Assembly: GCA_934371135.1 (NCBI GenBank) | Contig: CAKRNO010000006.1 | Span: 8,772 to 72,771, forward strand | Direction: 5' to 3' | DNA: 64,000 nucleotides | Source: an uncultured Eubacteriales bacterium | GTDB lineage: Bacteria > Bacillota > Clostridia > Oscillospirales > CAG-272 | Shown: positions 27,041-36,214 of the stretch, piece by piece | Position numbering within the stretch: position 1 is the first letter of the stretch | How the letters are laid out: the number at the start of each line of letters is the position of its first letter | Position numbers and translations under genes: made by a program | Notes under the pieces: generated by a model | Seen by the model: the letters and a program-made list of their open reading frames with translations, nothing else | The model's database searches: none | What the model was told of the DNA's origin: nothing

Positions 27041-27075
27041 GAATGTAGCCGCCCCTCGGCGGGGCGGCTACATTC
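27041..27075 (+). other. Perfect 15-bp hairpin between lipoprotein and binding protein
   Basis: GAATGTAGCCGCCCC (27041-27055) pairs perfectly with 27061-27075 around a TCGGC loop. No U-tract follows, so it is more likely an mRNA processing or stability element than a terminator. Confidence 0.6.
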
Positions 27076-27112
27076 CCGAATTTCTTGACTCAACCCTTTG
27101 GAGGAACAGCAA

Positions 27113-28453
27113 ATGAAACACAGAATTACAGCACTTCTTATGGCTGTCATGATCGTGATGACGGCTCTTGTCACGCTCGTGGGTTGCCGCGTCGGCGGAA
27201 ACGGTGACGGCGGCGGAACGGGTGGCAAGGGGGATTTGAGCGGCTCTATCACTGTCTGGTGGCCGGGTGGTTCCTCCACGACGGAAGCTGCTATCAACAA
27301 CGCAAAAGCCAAGTATGAGGCGGATCATCCGGGCGTTACCATCAATATCGAATTTCAGAGCACCAGCGATTTCTACGCAAGCTATACGATGGCGCTGATG
27401 GGAAAGAACTTCCCGGACGTTGCCTATGTGGATCATGTATTTGTCCAGCGTCTTGCGTTCGACGGGCTGATTGCCAACCTGACGGAACTCGGTCTTAATG
27501 ACCTCAAGGACAACTATATTGATTCTCTCTGGACCCCGAACCTCTCCGGCGACCAGCTGTATGCGTTGCCGATGAGCTCCAACATCCTGGCACGGGTCTA
27601 TAACAAAGCCTTGCTTTCCAAGGTGACAGGGAAAGATTTCACGGACGATGATCTGCCGAAAAACTGGAATGAGTTCATCGCCCTCGGCGAGCAGATCGAA
27701 GCCTATAACCAGGCGCACAATCTGACCGGTAACGACAAACTTTATCTGACGACGATTCCCGCCGGCTCGGGTAACGAGTCGATGGGTGCAATGTTCTTCC
27801 TCGCGTATTCCGCACGCAGCGGCGGGACGCTGATGAATGCGGATCTCACCGAGATGACTCTCGCGACGAAAGCAAATATCGACGCCGCGACGAAGATCAA
27901 ATATCTCGCGGATCACGGCTACACGACGACGACCTTCAGCGAGAGCAAGTTCGAGACGGGGAAGGTGGCTTTCATCGAAATGGGTCCCTGGAAGCTGACC
28001 GACTATTCCCGTATCGACGCCGCAAGCGACGATATCGATTACGGCTACTCGCAGGTGATGCCTTTTGAGAACGGCGGCGACATTTCCTCGACCCTGGGGC
28101 TCTACTCGCTCGTTATTACGAAAAAGAGCAACAAACAGGCGCTGGCGGCGGACTTCATCAAGTATGTGACGACCGACACCGAGGTACAGCTCGCGCACAA
28201 CACGGTGCAGAACCTCATGCCGACGACCAAAGCCGCGATCGAAAACGAGTTCTACAAGACGCCCGAATGGACGGTTTTTGTCAACCAGCTCTCGCACGCG
28301 GTCGCCCGCCCCGGCTCCGCCGCATGGCCCTCGATCCAGAAGCTCGTGGCGGAATACACGACCGGGCTCCTCAACGGCACGCGAGAGGTGGATTATATCT
28401 ACTCCCTGCAGGCGGCTCTGACCGAGAAACTTGAGGACCTGGAGGACGAATAA
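27113..28453 (+). CDS. Sugar ABC importer, extracellular solute-binding lipoprotein (family 1)
   Basis: The 446-residue protein has a lipobox (TLVGC) and standard family-1 binding-protein length. Marker segments are GSITVWWPGGSSTTEAAINN, FPDVAYVDHVF, LYALPMSSNILARVYNKALL, GKVAFIEMGPW and AADFIKYVTTD. ATG 27113 follows TTGGAGGA. Its stop overlaps the next permease start (TAATG). It should bind the oligosaccharide of the mannoside locus. Confidence 0.92.
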   Translation: MKHRITALLMAVMIVMTALVTLVGCRVGGNGDGGGTGGKGDLSGSITVWWPGGSSTTEAAINNAKAKYEADHPGVTINIEFQSTSDFYASYTMALMGKNFPDVAYVDHVFVQRLAFDGLIANLTELGLNDLKDNYIDSLWTPNLSGDQLYALPMSSNILARVYNKALLSKVTGKDFTDDDLPKNWNEFIALGEQIEAYNQAHNLTGNDKLYLTTIPAGSGNESMGAMFFLAYSARSGGTLMNADLTEMTLATKANIDAATKIKYLADHGYTTTTFSESKFETGKVAFIEMGPWKLTDYSRIDAASDDIDYGYSQVMPFENGGDISSTLGLYSLVITKKSNKQALAADFIKYVTTDTEVQLAHNTVQNLMPTTKAAIENEFYKTPEWTVFVNQLSHAVARPGSAAWPSIQKLVAEYTTGLLNGTREVDYIYSLQAALTEKLEDLEDE

Positions 28454-29394
28454 TGGAGGGTGCGGAAGTCTCGGGCACCAAAGCTCGGAAGAAACACAAG
28501 TTTCAGCATGAGCTAAAGGCCTATTCACTGCTTGGCTTCCCGCTCGCGTGGTGGACGCTGTTCTTCGTCGTCGCGTTCTTTACCGCTCTGTTCTTCAGTT
28601 TCACGAACGTATCGCTCAACAAACTGGCAACAGGGGCGGAGATCAAATTTACCCTCGACAACTACAAGCGCATTTTCGGCTTCGGCTGGAAAAAGTTCGA
28701 TAAAGAATTCTGGAGCAGTCTCGGCGTGACGATCCGTTGGACGCTGGTGATGACCCTCGGGAATAACCTGATGGGGCTCCTGTGTGCGTTCCTCATCCAC
28801 TCGCTGAAACGCGGGAAACGCTTTTTCCTCGCTCTGCTGTTCTGGCCGTCCCTGGTCTCCGGCGTCGTCGGCTCCGATGTGACGAAGCTGGTCTTCGACT
28901 CCGGCAGCAACAGCCTTGCGAACAAACTGATTATGGCATTCGGGCACGAACCGATCCAATGGCTGACGGACGAAAAATACGCCCTCATCTCCCTGATGAT
29001 CATGCCGTTCTTCTTCGGCTTCTGCACCAAAATGCTGATCTATTATTCCTCGATTATCGCGATCCCGAATACGTACAAGGAAGCGGCGACGCTGGATACC
29101 GACAGCCATGTGAAGGTCTTCTTCCATGTGACGCTGCCGCTGATGAAAAACGCATTGATCCTGAATCTGCTCCTGTCGATCATCGACGGGTTCAAGATCC
29201 TCGGTCCCATGCAGCTCATCACGAACGGCGGCTACGGTACGAATTCGTCCATGCTGTATATTTACAATACGGCGTTTGAGGACGGGCTGTTCGGGCGTTC
29301 CTGCGCGTATGCGACCATTCTGTTCCTGATCATCCTCGCGTTTACGCTCGTACAGCGTAAAATCTCCGGGTCGGAGGTGGATACCATTGAGTAA
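28453..29394 (+). CDS. Sugar ABC importer permease (MalF type)
   Basis: The 313-residue membrane protein has six hydrophobic segments and the EAA loop YKEAATLDTDSHVKVFFHVT followed by LPLMK. It overlaps the binding-protein stop by one base and the next permease by 8 bases, so the three are translated as a unit. Confidence 0.92.
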   Translation: MEGAEVSGTKARKKHKFQHELKAYSLLGFPLAWWTLFFVVAFFTALFFSFTNVSLNKLATGAEIKFTLDNYKRIFGFGWKKFDKEFWSSLGVTIRWTLVMTLGNNLMGLLCAFLIHSLKRGKRFFLALLFWPSLVSGVVGSDVTKLVFDSGSNSLANKLIMAFGHEPIQWLTDEKYALISLMIMPFFFGFCTKMLIYYSSIIAIPNTYKEAATLDTDSHVKVFFHVTLPLMKNALILNLLLSIIDGFKILGPMQLITNGGYGTNSSMLYIYNTAFEDGLFGRSCAYATILFLIILAFTLVQRKISGSEVDTIE

Positions 29395-30385
29395 CTTCTT
29401 GAAGAAATGTATCTGTCTGCCCGCCGGGGGTGTCTCCGCGTCCGAGGTCTGGGAGACGGCGATGCCGGAAGCTCCCGTAGCGCCCGTCGAAAAAGAGGAG
29501 GCGCCCGCCGCGCCGATGAGTGCGGAAAAGGAGAAGAAGGTCAGGTCCGCGAGGCGGAAAGAGATCACGTTCCAGGTGATCTGCATCCTGCTTCTTTCGC
29601 TCATTGCCTTCTGCCAGCTGTTCCCGTTCTGGCTCAAGCTGGTGGACTCGCTCCAGAGCCCGGATCTCATCCCGGACAGCGACGTGCTGTACGTCTGGCC
29701 GGTGAACGGAACGCTCAAAAACTATGCGACCGCCCTGAAGGTCAGCGGCTTCTGGCGCGCGCTCGGCAACACGCTGTTCCACTCGGTGATGTTCACCGCC
29801 ATCAGTCTCCTGATTGCCATCGTCGTCGGGTATGTACTCGCCAAGATGGAGTTCCGGGGGAAAAAGGTCGTGAGCAATCTGCTGCTCTGCACCATGATGG
29901 TACCGGGCGAGGTGCTGATGATCCCGAACTATATTCTCGTGATGAATATGGGGCTGAACTACTCCATCTGGGGGCTGATCCTGCCCGGTATCGTCAATGT
30001 GTTCGGCATCTTCCTCATCAAGCAGTACATGGCGAATATCCCGCAGTCAGTGCTTGAGAGCGGGGAGCTTGACGGATGCGGTGAGCTCCGCAAGATCTTC
30101 CTCATCGTCGTCCCGATGTCCAAGCCAGTCCTCATCACCTATGTGATCCTGACCTTCGTCAGTACCTGGAATGAGTACCTCTGGCCGATGGTCATGCAGT
30201 CGAGCGGCAGTACGGTCGAGACGCTCCAGCTCATCATGTACAAGTTCTATCCCGCGCTCGGGAACTACGCGGACGGGTTTGTCCGCTCGGCGGGCATGAT
30301 CCTGATCACGCTGCCGATCATCATTATGTATATCATCTTCCAGCGCTACTTTTTGGAACAAAACAACGTGGGCGGCCTCAAATAA
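29387..30385 (+). CDS. Sugar ABC importer permease (MalG type)
   Basis: The 332-residue membrane protein has the EAA-type loop LESGELDGCGELRKIFLIVV followed by PMSKP. The TTG start at 29387 is supported by GGAGGT 9 bases upstream. It gives an unusual ~60-residue polar N-terminal extension rich in Ala, Glu and Lys; ATG at 29462 would remove part of it. No ATPase gene follows, as in the first importer. Confidence 0.88.
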   Translation: MSNFLKKCICLPAGGVSASEVWETAMPEAPVAPVEKEEAPAAPMSAEKEKKVRSARRKEITFQVICILLLSLIAFCQLFPFWLKLVDSLQSPDLIPDSDVLYVWPVNGTLKNYATALKVSGFWRALGNTLFHSVMFTAISLLIAIVVGYVLAKMEFRGKKVVSNLLLCTMMVPGEVLMIPNYILVMNMGLNYSIWGLILPGIVNVFGIFLIKQYMANIPQSVLESGELDGCGELRKIFLIVVPMSKPVLITYVILTFVSTWNEYLWPMVMQSSGSTVETLQLIMYKFYPALGNYADGFVRSAGMILITLPIIIMYIIFQRYFLEQNNVGGLK

Positions 30386-30411
30386 CCGCCCCTCCAAGGA
30401 AGGAGAACCCC

Positions 30412-33400
30412 ATGAAAAGACAGACACGAATCAGACTCCTGACGATGCTCGTGTGCTTTGTCCTGATGTTCGCCTGCACGCTCAGCGCCTGCAAGGACGC
30501 TGTGCCGACGCCGGACCCGGATAAGGTGGATACCTGTACCACCCATGTGGACAAGGACGGCGACGGCAAGTGTGATAAGTGCGGTGCCGAGGTGCCGAAG
30601 ACACCGACGACCTGCACCGTGCACGTGGACAGTGACGGCGACGGCAAGTGCGATAAGTGCGGCGCCGATATGCCGATCACCTCGGAGACGTTCTCGTATT
30701 TCGGGAATACAAAGCTTACCGAGGACAAGAAAGTGTACCTTTTGAACAGCACCGCCGACGGCTACAACTACGACGGCGACCAGCTGTTCCTCTGCCAGGC
30801 GTTGCAGGGGCTCTTTGCAAGAAAGAACGTCACGTTTTATGTCGACAGCCACTATATGACGAACGGCACGAACGTGGATATGTTCTATCTCGAGCAGGCA
30901 AAAGAAAACTACGGCGTGACGTATGAGTCGATCTCGCTCGAGCAGGCAGTACAGATGTACATTGACACATGGAGTGCCAATGTGGCGGACGGCACCTGGG
31001 GCTCCCAGATCGCGCTCGACAGCTACAACAACGTGGTGGGCGTCACCGCCTACACCGAGACCTCCGGCGCCGGGTACAGCACCCCCGGCTACATCGTGTA
31101 CAAAGCGGGCGACGTTTCGGTCAATATCGCGGCGACCCTGTGCGGGATTACCGGGTTCCTGCCCGTATGCGAGGACGACGTCAATGCCTGCAAGGCAATG
31201 GGTCTTGTTGAGAAATTCAATGTGAACAGCGCCGCTCTGACCTACAAGTGGCTGTTCAACAACGTCATGAGCGAGCTCTCCACCTCCGGCCTTGTACACC
31301 AGAACTATACCTCCCCCGAGGGGACGAACAAGTTCATCAAGGACTACGGTATCTGCAATAAGTTCTTCCACGTCTACTACGATGAGACGTCGATCGTCGG
31401 TACGAGCTTCAAGAAGACGCTCCACAGCTTCCTTGAGCCGAACTGCCCGATCTTCGGCTACACCTATTCCGAGGACAGAGACGTGGCGTTCTTCTCCCAG
31501 TACGGGCAGTTCATCATTCCGACGGACTATACCTGCAACCTGACCTTCCTCGCGGCAGATGCCTTTGCGGGGCAGACGTTCAGCCAGCCCAACAAGGATT
31601 ACGAAAAGCCGGCGGAATCCGGTAAACACTATGTGGCGTTCGTCGTCTCCGACGGCGATAACGCGACCTACTGGCAGAATACCGCCGCTTTCGCGACCAA
31701 CTACATGAACGCAGCGGGGCGCGAGAACGATACCTTCCCGGTCACCTGGTCGATCACCCCCTCGCTCGCCGACCTGATGCCTCTGGTGCTGGCGAACGTG
31801 TATGCCAACCAGGCGAACGCATACGACTACTTCTGCGCACCGGTCTCCGGGCAGGGGTATATCAATGCGGGCAATTACGCGGCGCAGAAGAACGGCGAGT
31901 ATTTCGCGGACTTCTGCAGCAAGCTGGATGTGTATATGAAGAAAGCTGGACTGTCCGTTGCGACGGTCATCGGCGGCAACAGCCAGAACGACGTCGCAAA
32001 CGTCCTCGCAGGCTATGCCGGATGCGAGAGCGTCAAGGGCGGTATCGTCTATGACGGTTACAAGTATTTCGGCACGAACCCGGGCGGCGTCATGTGGGTG
32101 AACGGCAAGCCGTTTATCCAGCCCCGCGACAGCCTGTGGGAGACGACCCCGGCGTACATCGCGGCGCGTATCAACACCTATTCCACCGACATTACGACCA
32201 TTGACGCCTATACCATCGTCAATGTGCATCCGTGGAGCCACTCCTACGCGGATATCCGTACCATTGTCGGTATGCTGAATGACAATGTGGAGGTTGTCAG
32301 CGTGGACAGACTGGTCACGATGATGACCGATAACGTCACCGATAAATCCAGCACGAACTCCTTCCAGGTGCCGGAGCGCAACGGTATCAGCATCTCCGAG
32401 GACTACCTGCGGCAGAACCCCTCGCTGATCCCCGTCGATCCGCTTTTCAACGACTTCCTGCTGTGGGCGGAGGACTGGACCGGCAGCGGCGTGACCTATA
32501 ACAGCAGCGACCGCGCCTGCTCCAACGTCGGCGCCATGTATAAGGGCAATATTTCCATTGCGGCGGGCTCGACCGGCACCAAGACGCAGTTCACCCTGCC
32601 GGATATCGCCGACTACTGGTTGAGCTTCAATGCCCGCTGTGACGCGGAAAATCCCGCGACGACAGCTACCTTCGACGTCATTATGACGGTGGACGGCGTC
32701 CGCAAGACCGTGATGAAGAACGTGACGCTCCGCGGCGTTTCCGGGACGGAGACGCAGACCGTGAACGGTGACGGCTGGCAGTGCTTCGCGTTCCCGATTG
32801 CGCAGTATTTCGCCGGTTACCGCGGCAAGACCTGCACGCTGGAGATCGACGTGCATGACGGCGGTGCGGGGATCCGCCTCGACCAGGTCACGTTCAAGGA
32901 CAGAACCGTCGATCCGGCGGTCGACCAGACGACGGTCAATCCTTTCGACAACCGGTTCGGCTCCTCGACCGAGGACTGGATGCTCGGCGAGCAGTACAAG
33001 ACCAGCCAGTACTACTGGTGGGATGTCATCGACCGTGAGAACCTCGCTCCCACGAACTCGCTGCAGATCGACTGCTCCGACGGCGGCGGTGACGAGAAGC
33101 GCAACGGCAACACGAATATGTGGATGGCGAAGCACTATGTCCTGCCCGAGAGCGACAAGATCACGCTTACGTTCCGCGTGACGAGCGATAACGACACCGG
33201 CGCGTACATGAAGATATCGCTGTATGTCGACGGTCAGTACATCGTACTGTACGACTGGCAGAGCGCACGGGACAGCAAGGGCAATACGACCGTGACGGTC
33301 AACCTCAGCGAGACCTATCCCGATATCGATTTCAGCGGTCAGGAAGTGACCGTTGTGTTCGAGGCGCGTGACGGCGGCCGTAACAACGGCGTCGGCGAAG

Positions 33401-33438
33401 CGTGCAAGCTCCACTACTTTACGACCAAAGCGGACTAA
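30412..33438 (+). CDS. GxGYxYP-family lipoprotein with C-terminal beta modules
   Basis: The 1008-residue protein has a lipoprotein-type signal ending LSAC (Cys ~residue 27). Two tandem H-x-D-x-D-G-D-G-K-C-D-K-C-G modules follow at residues ~40-85. Residues ~95-640 are the GxGYxYP domain: VSGQGYINAGNYA at Gly480 is a variant of the signature, and VVSDGDNATYW, NGKPFIQPRDSLW and YTIVNVHPWS are shared with the paralogues. Residues ~690-1008 contain two CBM-like beta modules with W/D/G-rich strands. The RBS is AAGGAAGGAG. Enzymatic activity of the family is unproven; its place here suggests action on, or binding of, the mannoside at the surface. Confidence 0.75.
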   Translation: MKRQTRIRLLTMLVCFVLMFACTLSACKDAVPTPDPDKVDTCTTHVDKDGDGKCDKCGAEVPKTPTTCTVHVDSDGDGKCDKCGADMPITSETFSYFGNTKLTEDKKVYLLNSTADGYNYDGDQLFLCQALQGLFARKNVTFYVDSHYMTNGTNVDMFYLEQAKENYGVTYESISLEQAVQMYIDTWSANVADGTWGSQIALDSYNNVVGVTAYTETSGAGYSTPGYIVYKAGDVSVNIAATLCGITGFLPVCEDDVNACKAMGLVEKFNVNSAALTYKWLFNNVMSELSTSGLVHQNYTSPEGTNKFIKDYGICNKFFHVYYDETSIVGTSFKKTLHSFLEPNCPIFGYTYSEDRDVAFFSQYGQFIIPTDYTCNLTFLAADAFAGQTFSQPNKDYEKPAESGKHYVAFVVSDGDNATYWQNTAAFATNYMNAAGRENDTFPVTWSITPSLADLMPLVLANVYANQANAYDYFCAPVSGQGYINAGNYAAQKNGEYFADFCSKLDVYMKKAGLSVATVIGGNSQNDVANVLAGYAGCESVKGGIVYDGYKYFGTNPGGVMWVNGKPFIQPRDSLWETTPAYIAARINTYSTDITTIDAYTIVNVHPWSHSYADIRTIVGMLNDNVEVVSVDRLVTMMTDNVTDKSSTNSFQVPERNGISISEDYLRQNPSLIPVDPLFNDFLLWAEDWTGSGVTYNSSDRACSNVGAMYKGNISIAAGSTGTKTQFTLPDIADYWLSFNARCDAENPATTATFDVIMTVDGVRKTVMKNVTLRGVSGTETQTVNGDGWQCFAFPIAQYFAGYRGKTCTLEIDVHDGGAGIRLDQVTFKDRTVDPAVDQTTVNPFDNRFGSSTEDWMLGEQYKTSQYYWWDVIDRENLAPTNSLQIDCSDGGGDEKRNGNTNMWMAKHYVLPESDKITLTFRVTSDNDTGAYMKISLYVDGQYIVLYDWQSARDSKGNTTVTVNLSETYPDIDFSGQEVTVVFEARDGGRNNGVGEACKLHYFTTKAD

Positions 33439-33445
33439 AAAATAC

Positions 33446-33503
33446 TGATGCCCCGGGGCAGCGGGCGCGGTGACGCGCCCGCCTCCGGGGTCATTTCGGA
33501 GAA
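33446..33503 (+). other. Long two-part hairpin between the GxGYxYP genes
   Basis: An outer stem (CCCCGG / CCGGGG, extended by TGA / TCA) encloses an inner stem (GCGGGCGC / GCGCCCGC). No T-run follows. It probably acts as an intercistronic stability element. Confidence 0.45.
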
Positions 33504-33514
33504 AGTAAAAGTAT

Positions 33515-35149
33515 ATGAAAAGAATCATCGCATTGGGCATGGCGCTTGTCATGCTGCTTCTGACGCTCACGGGTATGCTCACCGCCTGCGGGGGGGACGA
33601 TGTGACCCCGCCGGACGACACGCCGACTCCCGCGGAGCCGGAAAAGTTCGGCTATGCCGACGGCTTTTCCTACTATCAGGAACTGGTTATGAACCCCGAT
33701 AAGCACCTGTACGTCTATAACCGGACGGAGACGCTCACGAACGAGGAAACGGTGCTGGCGGAGGCGATCCAGGGCATCTACGCCCGCACGGGTGCGAAGT
33801 ATTACCGCTACTCGAACGATGCCTATGCCACATGGCTTGACGACATGATCGAGCACTACGGCTTCACCGCCGAGGACATCACCCTGCGCGAGATGGTCGA
33901 GGGCTTTATCCGCGACTACGGCAACAAGTACGTCCTGTACGATTGGCAGACCCTCGCGGAGAGCATCAACAGCGCCTGCACGATCGCCGGCGCGCTGGAT
34001 TACCTGCCGGTCGATGTGACCCTGCGCGAAAAGGCGGAGGCGTGGGGGCTGACGCTCGGCGTAGACGCTTCCCAAATGACGGAAAAAGCCTGCTTTACGG
34101 CTTACAAGGACAAGTTGAGCAATACGGGTCTCGTGCAGCAGTCGGCGGGGAATATCCGCCTGCGCGACTACGGCATTGCCTGCCGCTATTTCTTCTTCTA
34201 CCGTGCCGGGCAGGAGACGGAGGACATGATGTTCCGCGGTCAGGTGCAGGGCTGGGTCGAGGAGAATGCGCCCGTGTTCGGCTGGGGCCCGAATGAGGAG
34301 GCGGAGCACGTGACGGTTTCTTCGCAGTACGGGCAGTTCACCATCCCGAGCGACCACTGCTTCAATATGTCCGTGTTCGCCTGCCGTGCGGCGTTCGGCG
34401 AGGTGGACTTTACGCAGAGTGCCAAGACCACCGGGGTCCGCGCTGAAGCGGGCAAGCACTACGTCTGCATTATGATGAGCGACGGCGACAATGTGCAGAC
34501 GTGGTATAACACCTTCCCGTTCAACAGCAAATACTTCGGGGCGGAGCGCGCGGATTTCCCCATGGGGTGGAGCGTACAGCCCTCCCTTTCCGACCTCGGA
34601 CCGAATGTTCTCGGCTACCTGAAACGGAACGCGAACGCCAAAGACTATTTTGTCTGCTCGGTCTCCGGGCAGGGATATATGTATCCGCAGATCTATCCCG
34701 ATCTCAAGGGCTTCACGCAGGGGCTCAGTGCCTACCTGCGGCGGACGGATCTCTCCGTCGTGCAGATCCTCGACTCGGGCTACAGCGCCAAGGTCGTGGA
34801 GGCGTACGCGCAGATTCCCGAGCTGAAAGGCGCGATCTACTGCTACGGTGACAAATATGCCGCGGGTAACGGTTCGGTCTACTGGTCGAACGGCAAGCCC
34901 TTTGTAGCCATCCGCGAGACGCTGTGGAGTGCCAATGTCGAGGCAATGGCGGAGCGTATCAATGGCTATGCAAAGGATCCGACGACGATCGAGGGCTATA
35001 CCGCCATCAATCTGCACCCGTGGTCGATGAGTTATCAGGATGTCGTAAAACTGGTGGAGCTGCTGGATGACGATGTCGTCGTGGTCACGGCGGACGATTT
35101 CATCCGATTGATTGCCGAGAACGTCCCTCAGACCGACGTCTCCCGGTAA
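33515..35149 (+). CDS. GxGYxYP-family lipoprotein
   Basis: The 544-residue protein has a lipoprotein signal ending LTAC. It contains the exact family signature GQGYMYP at residues 385-391, plus MMSDGDNVQTW, NGKPFVAIRETLW and YTAINLHPWS. It lacks the metal-motif modules and beta tail of the paralogue at 30412. The RBS is GGAGAAAG. The conserved Asp/His residues in the SDGDN and HPW blocks are candidates for a catalytic or metal site, but no activity is established for the family. Confidence 0.8.
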   Translation: MKRIIALGMALVMLLLTLTGMLTACGGDDVTPPDDTPTPAEPEKFGYADGFSYYQELVMNPDKHLYVYNRTETLTNEETVLAEAIQGIYARTGAKYYRYSNDAYATWLDDMIEHYGFTAEDITLREMVEGFIRDYGNKYVLYDWQTLAESINSACTIAGALDYLPVDVTLREKAEAWGLTLGVDASQMTEKACFTAYKDKLSNTGLVQQSAGNIRLRDYGIACRYFFFYRAGQETEDMMFRGQVQGWVEENAPVFGWGPNEEAEHVTVSSQYGQFTIPSDHCFNMSVFACRAAFGEVDFTQSAKTTGVRAEAGKHYVCIMMSDGDNVQTWYNTFPFNSKYFGAERADFPMGWSVQPSLSDLGPNVLGYLKRNANAKDYFVCSVSGQGYMYPQIYPDLKGFTQGLSAYLRRTDLSVVQILDSGYSAKVVEAYAQIPELKGAIYCYGDKYAAGNGSVYWSNGKPFVAIRETLWSANVEAMAERINGYAKDPTTIEGYTAINLHPWSMSYQDVVKLVELLDDDVVVVTADDFIRLIAENVPQTDVSR

Positions 35150-35208
35150 GAGCACCAAGCCTTGTCGAACGGGTTGCCCGTGCCATCGCGCGGTGTGACC
35201 CGTTTTGT

Positions 35209-35232
35209 CGGGTGCGCCGACGGCGCATCCCG
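35209..35232 (+). other. GC-rich hairpin before manA
   Basis: CGGGTGCGCC pairs with GGCGCATCCCG with one bulged T in the 111-base gap before ManA. No T-run follows, so read-through into manA is expected. Confidence 0.35.
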
Positions 35233-35260
35233 CCTGCAATGTTGGAATAAAGGAGACAGT

Positions 35261-36211
35261 ATGGAGACGAAACCGATTTTATTCACCCCGGCGACGAAGT
35301 CGTATCTGTGGGGCGGGACGGCACTGATGGAGAAGTGGGGCAAGACTTCGCCCGAAGCGACGGTCGCCGAGTGCTGGGAACTTTCCGCGTATGCGGGGTG
35401 TGAGAGCATCGCTCGGGGCGGAGACTGCGACGGAATGCCCCTCGGGGAGATTGTGGAAACTCACCCGGATTGGTTCGGCGCCGCCGTTCGGGACGGGTTC
35501 CCGATCCTCGTCAAGCTCATCGACGCGGCGAAAGACCTGTCCGTGCAGGTACACCCGGACGATCTGTATGCCCGCGTGCATGAGGGAGATCGGGGCAAGA
35601 CCGAGATGTGGTATATTGCGGACGCCGTACCGGGTGCCGCCATCTATTACGGCTTTGCACGGGACGTCAGCCGTGAGGAAGTGGAAAAGAGTATCCGGGA
35701 GAATACCGTCACCACCCTGTTACAGAAGGTCCCCGTTACAAGGGGAGATGCGTTTCTTGTCCCAGCAGGGACGGTACACGCTCTCCTTGCCGGGGTGACG
35801 GTCATTGAAATTCAGGAGAGCTCCAACGTGACCTACCGGGTGTATGACTATGACCGCCGGGATAAGGACGGCAACCCGAGACCGTTACATATTGAGAAAG
35901 CCTTGGAGGTGATGAACCTCCGGGCAAGGGAAGTACCGCAAGCCAAAACAGCCACTACAGTTTCTACCGGTGTCACGGAACGCAAGCTCGCCTGCTGTCA
36001 TTACTTCCGCACGTCGGAAATTAATATCCATGACGGAACCTATGAGATAGCCCCGAAAGATACCTTTGTGACCTTTACGGTCGCGGACGGTGAGGGGATC
36101 TTCACGGACGACGGGAGAGAAATCCGAAAAGGGCAGACATGGCTCATCCCGAACGGCTGCTCTGCAAGAATAGAAGGAAAAGGTCTGACACTTGTCACGA
36201 CGGTTGTCTGA
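35261..36211 (+). CDS. manA: Mannose-6-phosphate isomerase, class I
   Basis: The 316-residue cupin enzyme converts mannose-6-phosphate to fructose-6-phosphate. It has SYLWGG near the N-terminus, LSVQVHPDD with the zinc-binding His, GKTEMWYI, PAGTVHALLAG with the later zinc His, and IQESSNVTYRVYDYDR. Its length matches the short bacterial class. ATG 35261 follows AAAGGAGA; upstream in-frame codons are not needed. It precedes the ROK kinase by 3 bases. Together they would channel mannose into glycolysis. Confidence 0.93.
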   Translation: METKPILFTPATKSYLWGGTALMEKWGKTSPEATVAECWELSAYAGCESIARGGDCDGMPLGEIVETHPDWFGAAVRDGFPILVKLIDAAKDLSVQVHPDDLYARVHEGDRGKTEMWYIADAVPGAAIYYGFARDVSREEVEKSIRENTVTTLLQKVPVTRGDAFLVPAGTVHALLAGVTVIEIQESSNVTYRVYDYDRRDKDGNPRPLHIEKALEVMNLRAREVPQAKTATTVSTGVTERKLACCHYFRTSEINIHDGTYEIAPKDTFVTFTVADGEGIFTDDGREIRKGQTWLIPNGCSARIEGKGLTLVTTVV

Positions 36212-36214
36212 ACT

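Noticed and set aside
30346..33621. Minus-strand 1091-codon open frame
   Set aside because: It lies antisense to the GxGYxYP lipoprotein, which has a signal peptide, RBS and conserved blocks. The antisense product has only low-complexity Val/Arg/His sequence.
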